This document shows positions 5,718 through 7,962 of a stretch of DNA of 7,962 nt, in pieces. The stretch's first letter is position 1. Every line of letters starts with the position of its first letter. Both the position numbers and the translations under genes were made by a program. The DNA is from Actinomycetota bacterium. Lineage in GTDB: Bacteria > Actinomycetota > Thermoleophilia > UBA2241. The DNA lies in the NCBI GenBank assembly GCA_026392265.1, contig JAPLCL010000181.1, forward strand, positions 1 to 7,962. Direction: 5' to 3'. A model generated the notes under the pieces. That model was not told the origin of the DNA and did no database searches. It saw nothing but the letters and a program-made list of their open reading frames with translations.

Positions 5718-6788
5718 CTAGAACCTGCCGCCGATCCAGGCGCCACCGATGGAGCCGTAGCTCACCACGGCGCCCGTGTGCGGGGCGTTGATCATGCTGC
5801 CGCCGCCGACGTAGATGCCCACATGGTAGCTGTAGCTGGCGTTGCCGAAGAACACGAGGTCGCCGGGCTGCAGCGCGCTGATCGGCACCGGAGTGCTGGC
5901 ATGCTGCTGGTCGGTGGCGCCGTGCGACAGGCTGACGCCGACCTGTGCGTAGCAGTACATCGCGAGGCCCGAGCAGTCGAAGCCGCTGGGGCTGGCGCCG
6001 CCGTACACGTAGGGAACGCCGAGATAGCGCTGAGCGATGGCGACCACGGAGGAGTTGCCCGAGCCCCCGGGGTCGGGGATGTAGCCGCCCCCGCCGCCGC
6101 TGCTGCTTGTGCCCCCACCGGCGGCGGCTGCAGCTGCGGCTGCCGCCGCCTGAGCCGCGGCGCGAGCGGCCGCGGCCTGCTGCTGCTGAAGGCGCTGGAT
6201 ATCGTGCTTGATACCGGCCGTCATCTGTTCGAGGCGACCCTGCACCGCGAGGACTTCGCTCTTCTGCGCGGCGCGCTCGGTGACGAGCTTGGCAGCGGAC
6301 TTCTTGTCGGCGTCCAGCTTGACGCGCCGATCCTTGATGTCTTGCTTGTAGGCGGCGATGGACCTGACGGTGTCGACATCACTGTTGCCGAGGCGCTCCA
6401 TCATGTTCATCTGGGTGATGAGATCGTCGAAGCTGTTGGAGGCGAAGAGGACATCGACGATGCCCACGTCGCGCGTCTTGTAGATGTTCTGCACGCGCGA
6501 TTGCAGCTGCGTGTTGGCGACATCGAGATTGTACTCGGCGACCTTGAGCAGATGCTGGTTCTGCTTGATCTGCTGCTGCACCGTGGTGAGCTGGCTCGTG
6601 GCCTGGTTGTACTTCTCGACCGCTACGTCGGCCTGGTGGTAGACGCCCTGGAGCTTCGCCTGGATCTCGCGCAGCCGTGCTTTCTTGTCTGCAACGGGAG
6701 AGGCGGAGGCTTGGGTGGAGAGGACGAAGGAGAGGAGAAGGGTACCGAGAAGGAGAGAGAGGACTGCGATTCGCCTTTTGCCGTTCAC
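5718..6788 (-). CDS. Secreted coiled-coil NlpC/P60 peptidoglycan hydrolase (paralogue 2)
   Basis: Predicted exported peptidoglycan endopeptidase of 356 residues. A KRR n-region and hydrophobic stretch (about 7-24) end in a TQASAS cleavage-like site near residue 30. The coiled coil spans about 33-215, with IYKTRDVGIVDVLFASNSF at 102-120. A low-complexity linker follows: an Ala run (about 205-223), then Gly/Ser (224-235). The NlpC/P60 domain (about 246-356) has catalytic Cys272 (GFDCSGL), His322 (YHVGIYVG) and His337 (APHTG). Both paralogues end in the same WIGGRF. The start is GTG at 6788, chosen because AAGGAGG lies seven nt upstream and the protein then begins with a clean signal peptide. 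A longer reading to 6947 adds 53 residues without signal-peptide character and runs through a likely promoter and leader. The linker differs from paralogue 1, which is Pro-rich there, suggesting divergence after duplication in reach or regulation rather than in catalysis. Confidence 0.94.
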   Translation of the reverse strand: MNGKRRIAVLSLLLGTLLLSFVLSTQASASPVADKKARLREIQAKLQGVYHQADVAVEKYNQATSQLTTVQQQIKQNQHLLKVAEYNLDVANTQLQSRVQNIYKTRDVGIVDVLFASNSFDDLITQMNMMERLGNSDVDTVRSIAAYKQDIKDRRVKLDADKKSAAKLVTERAAQKSEVLAVQGRLEQMTAGIKHDIQRLQQQQAAAARAAAQAAAAAAAAAAGGGTSSSGGGGGYIPDPGGSGNSSVVAIAQRYLGVPYVYGGASPSGFDCSGLAMYCYAQVGVSLSHGATDQQHASTPVPISALQPGDLVFFGNASYSYHVGIYVGGGSMINAPHTGAVVSYGSIGGAWIGGRF

Positions 6789-6795
6789 TGCATCG

Positions 6796-6802
6796 CCTCC
6801 TT
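6796..6802 (-). promoter_or_regulatory. Strong Shine-Dalgarno of NlpC/P60 paralogue 2
   Basis: AAGGAGG on the - strand, seven nt before the GTG at 6788. It fixes the start and shows that the sequence from 6789 upward is untranslated leader, not an N-terminal extension. Confidence 0.85.
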
Positions 6803-6838
6803 TTGGACGCGTCGCCGGGGCAGACACGCCCTCTTTGA

Positions 6839-6903
6839 GGTGAGCCCTGAGTGTGTCGCTCTGGGTCTGCCGAGCCTCCCGTGAGGGGGGAGACACGCTC
6901 ACC
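6839..6903 (-). ncRNA. Candidate structured leader RNA of NlpC/P60 paralogue 2
   Basis: Reading the - strand, GGTGAGC (6903-6897) pairs perfectly with GCTCACC (6845-6839). GTGTC, directly following (6896-6892), pairs with GACAC (6857-6853). Inside, TCCC (6891-6888) pairs with GGGA (6880-6877), and GCTC (6875-6872) with GAGC (6861-6858). This gives a closed three-way-junction-like fold of 65 nt between the predicted transcript start and the SD. I looked for the c-di-AMP (ydaO) riboswitch, which sits before cell-wall hydrolase genes in many Actinobacteria, and did not see its core. The fold is hand-derived in GC-rich sequence, so it may be chance. Confidence 0.35.
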
Positions 6904-6918
6904 GAACTCAAGTATGAG

Positions 6919-6947
6919 ACCTTAACACCCGCCGTCTTTGCTGACAA
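6919..6947 (-). promoter_or_regulatory. Possible sigma-70 promoter of NlpC/P60 paralogue 2
   Basis: On the - strand TTGTCA (6947-6942) resembles a -35 box (5 of 6) and TAAGGT (6924-6919) a weak -10 box (3 of 6), with a 17-nt spacer. The start would be near 6912, giving a leader of about 124 nt with its first stem beginning about nine nt in. The -10 is poor, so this is tentative. Confidence 0.4.
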
Positions 6948-6966
6948 CCTTTGGCGGCGCTGACAA
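6940..6966 (-). repeat. Short direct repeat TTGTCAGC x2 upstream of NlpC/P60 paralogue 2
   Basis: TTGTCAGC on the - strand occurs at 6966-6959 and again at 6947-6940, 19 bp between start points, about two helical turns. The second copy overlaps the proposed -35 box, as an operator for a dimeric regulator might. Two 8-mers alone could be coincidence. Confidence 0.35.
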
Positions 6967-7014
6967 TGGCCTTCGGGCTCGTGGCGCTGCCCCAGGTCGT
7001 GTACATGTGGCCGG

Positions 7015-7962
7015 TCACGACCTGCGGAGCCCGCCGTCGTTGCTGACGCTCCTCACCGTACCCGGCGGTGTAGGCCGCGGCCACATACGCTTGAGCGCCT
7101 TGATGAAGGCCTTGTTGCGCTCGTCCTTGCGCCAGTTGTGGATGATCACCATGCCCCACCAGTGAAAGAGCAGCTGCTTGGTGAACTTGAGGGCGAAGAT
7201 GTAGCGCAGCCAGGTACGCAGGGAGTAGAAGCGCATGTAGCCGCGCAGGTCCTCCATCTGCAGCTCGTAGGGGGTCATGAGCTTGGGCTCGAACACGACG
7301 TGGTGCGCGTCGTAGAGGTGCCAGCGCTTGTCGAAGATGCGCCCTTCGGCGTCGAGCTGCTCGAACTGCGGTGTGCCGGGCAGCGGCGTGAGGATATTGA
7401 GCATCACGGTATCGATACGATTCTTGATGGCGAAGGTCACGGTGTCGCGGACCGTCTGCACGTCGTCGGTGTCGGCGCCGAGGACGAACATGCCGTGGCT
7501 GCGAATGCCGTACTCGTGCAGCAGGCGGATGCCGTCGACGATGTCGTCGACGGTCTGCGCCTTCTTGTAGCCGTCGAGCGTCGCCTGGTTGACCGACTCG
7601 AGGCCGAGGTAGACGAGCTCGCAGCCCGACTTCTGCATGAGCTCGAGCAACTCGCGGTCGCGCACCACGTCGGTGCGCACCTGCGCCGACCACGGGATGA
7701 CCAGGTCCTCGTCGATCATCATCCGCAGGAGCTTCTTGAGACGCTGCTTGTCGGCGGCCATGTTGTCGTCGTAGAAGAAGATACGCGTGGGGCGCTTGTC
7801 CTTGATCTCGGCGACCACGCTCTCGGCGCTGCGAAAACGGTACTTGCGCCCGAACATCGCCGTGACCGAGCAGAAGTTGCAGGCGAAGGGGCAGCCCCAG
7901 CTCGTCATGATGGGCATCGTCGTGAGCTTTTCGCTGCCGACCAGCAGTCTGAGGTCGGGGAA
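7015..7962 (-). CDS. B12-binding-type radical SAM protein, C-terminal part (5' end outside window)
   Basis: 315 residues are visible; the frame is open to the window edge, so the ATG at 7917 is internal and not the start. The radical SAM cluster motif CPFACNFC (CX3CX2C, visible residues 24-31) would bind a [4Fe-4S] cluster and SAM. The surrounding wording (PIMTSWGCPFACNFCSVTAMFGRKYRFRS is the family region, here visible residues 17-45), FYDDNMAADKQRLKKLL, LESVNQATLDGYKKAQT, GMFVLGADTDD and LTPLPGTPQFE is typical of cobalamin-binding radical SAM proteins. Their N-terminal B12 domain would lie upstream of the window. The C-terminal part (RWHLYDAHHVVFEP, MRFYSL and a basic/aromatic helix region) resembles the extension found in membrane-lipid-related members such as HpnJ-like proteins, but the substrate cannot be inferred. 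The gene ends 68 bp before the proposed paralogue-2 promoter and is not obviously in one operon with the hydrolases. Confidence 0.88.
   Translation of the reverse strand, partial: FPDLRLLVGSEKLTTMPIMTSWGCPFACNFCSVTAMFGRKYRFRSAESVVAEIKDKRPTRIFFYDDNMAADKQRLKKLLRMMIDEDLVIPWSAQVRTDVVRDRELLELMQKSGCELVYLGLESVNQATLDGYKKAQTVDDIVDGIRLLHEYGIRSHGMFVLGADTDDVQTVRDTVTFAIKNRIDTVMLNILTPLPGTPQFEQLDAEGRIFDKRWHLYDAHHVVFEPKLMTPYELQMEDLRGYMRFYSLRTWLRYIFALKFTKQLLFHWWGMVIIHNWRKDERNKAFIKALKRMWPRPTPPGTVRSVSNDGGLRRS

Noticed and set aside
6119..6185. GC-rich near-repeat of GCN codons in paralogue 2
   Set aside because: It simply encodes the Ala-rich linker and is not a separate repeat or CRISPR element.
4482..6884. 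Long + strand frames (about 335 and 368 codons) opposite the two NlpC/P60 genes
   Set aside because: They resemble each other only because the genes beneath are paralogues; composition is typical of antisense shadows, and the real strand has full catalytic motifs, signal peptides and RBSs.
6789..6912. c-di-AMP (ydaO-type) riboswitch before NlpC/P60
   Set aside because: Expected by context, but the conserved core segments could not be found by eye; kept only as an unassigned structured leader.
6789..6947. 53-residue N-terminal extension of NlpC/P60 paralogue 2
   Set aside because: A perfect SD precedes GTG 6788, and the extension would bury the signal peptide and cover the promoter and leader.
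6908..7693. 261-codon frame on the - strand overlapping the radical SAM gene
   Set aside because: Arg/His/Ala-rich shadow in another frame; the radical SAM frame contains the CX3CX2C motif and family segments.

Overview
The window is GC-rich and densely coded, with a strong preference for G/C at third codon positions and frequent GTG (and one TTG) starts. The gene content fits a deep-branching Actinomycetota lineage, for example Thermoleophilia- or Coriobacteriia-like. It has a sporulation-type SigH sigma factor in the cysS-rlmB-yacP-sigH block known from Bacillus, actinobacterial-style secreted NlpC/P60 hydrolases, and a PilT ATPase. The taxonomic guess is inference; no rRNA or other decisive marker is present.

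Positions 1-3295 (mostly + strand) hold the 3' end of cysS (cysteinyl-tRNA synthetase), then rlmB (23S rRNA ribose methyltransferase), yacP (NYN-domain RNase, Rae1 family) and sigH. rlmB and yacP overlap by 4 bp. A short gene for an unrecognised four-helix membrane protein (857-1249) sits on the opposite strand between cysS and rlmB, where Bacillus carries mrnC. A near-consensus sigma-70 promoter (TTGACA-16-TAGAAT) is embedded in the 3' end of yacP and points at sigH, so sigH can probably be transcribed apart from the translation/RNA-processing genes.

Positions 3318-7962 are all on the - strand: pilT (twitching-motility retraction ATPase), two tandem paralogous secreted coiled-coil NlpC/P60 peptidoglycan hydrolases, and the 3' part of a B12-binding-type radical SAM gene that runs off the window. 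The upstream hydrolase gene has a plausible promoter, a roughly 120-nt leader that can fold into a multi-stem structure, a textbook Shine-Dalgarno before a GTG start, and a long hairpin just after its stop codon. Its leader and its 3' hairpin region share a perfect 14-nt complementarity. The pilT ribosome binding site can pair with upstream sequence in a way that competes with a second hairpin.

No tRNA, rRNA, CRISPR array, insertion sequence or phage gene was seen, and no stretch longer than about 230 bases lacks a gene. The most interesting signals are regulatory: the promoter inside yacP, the hydrolase leader, and the pilT RBS structure. I did not find convincing evidence of a wholly new multi-gene system.
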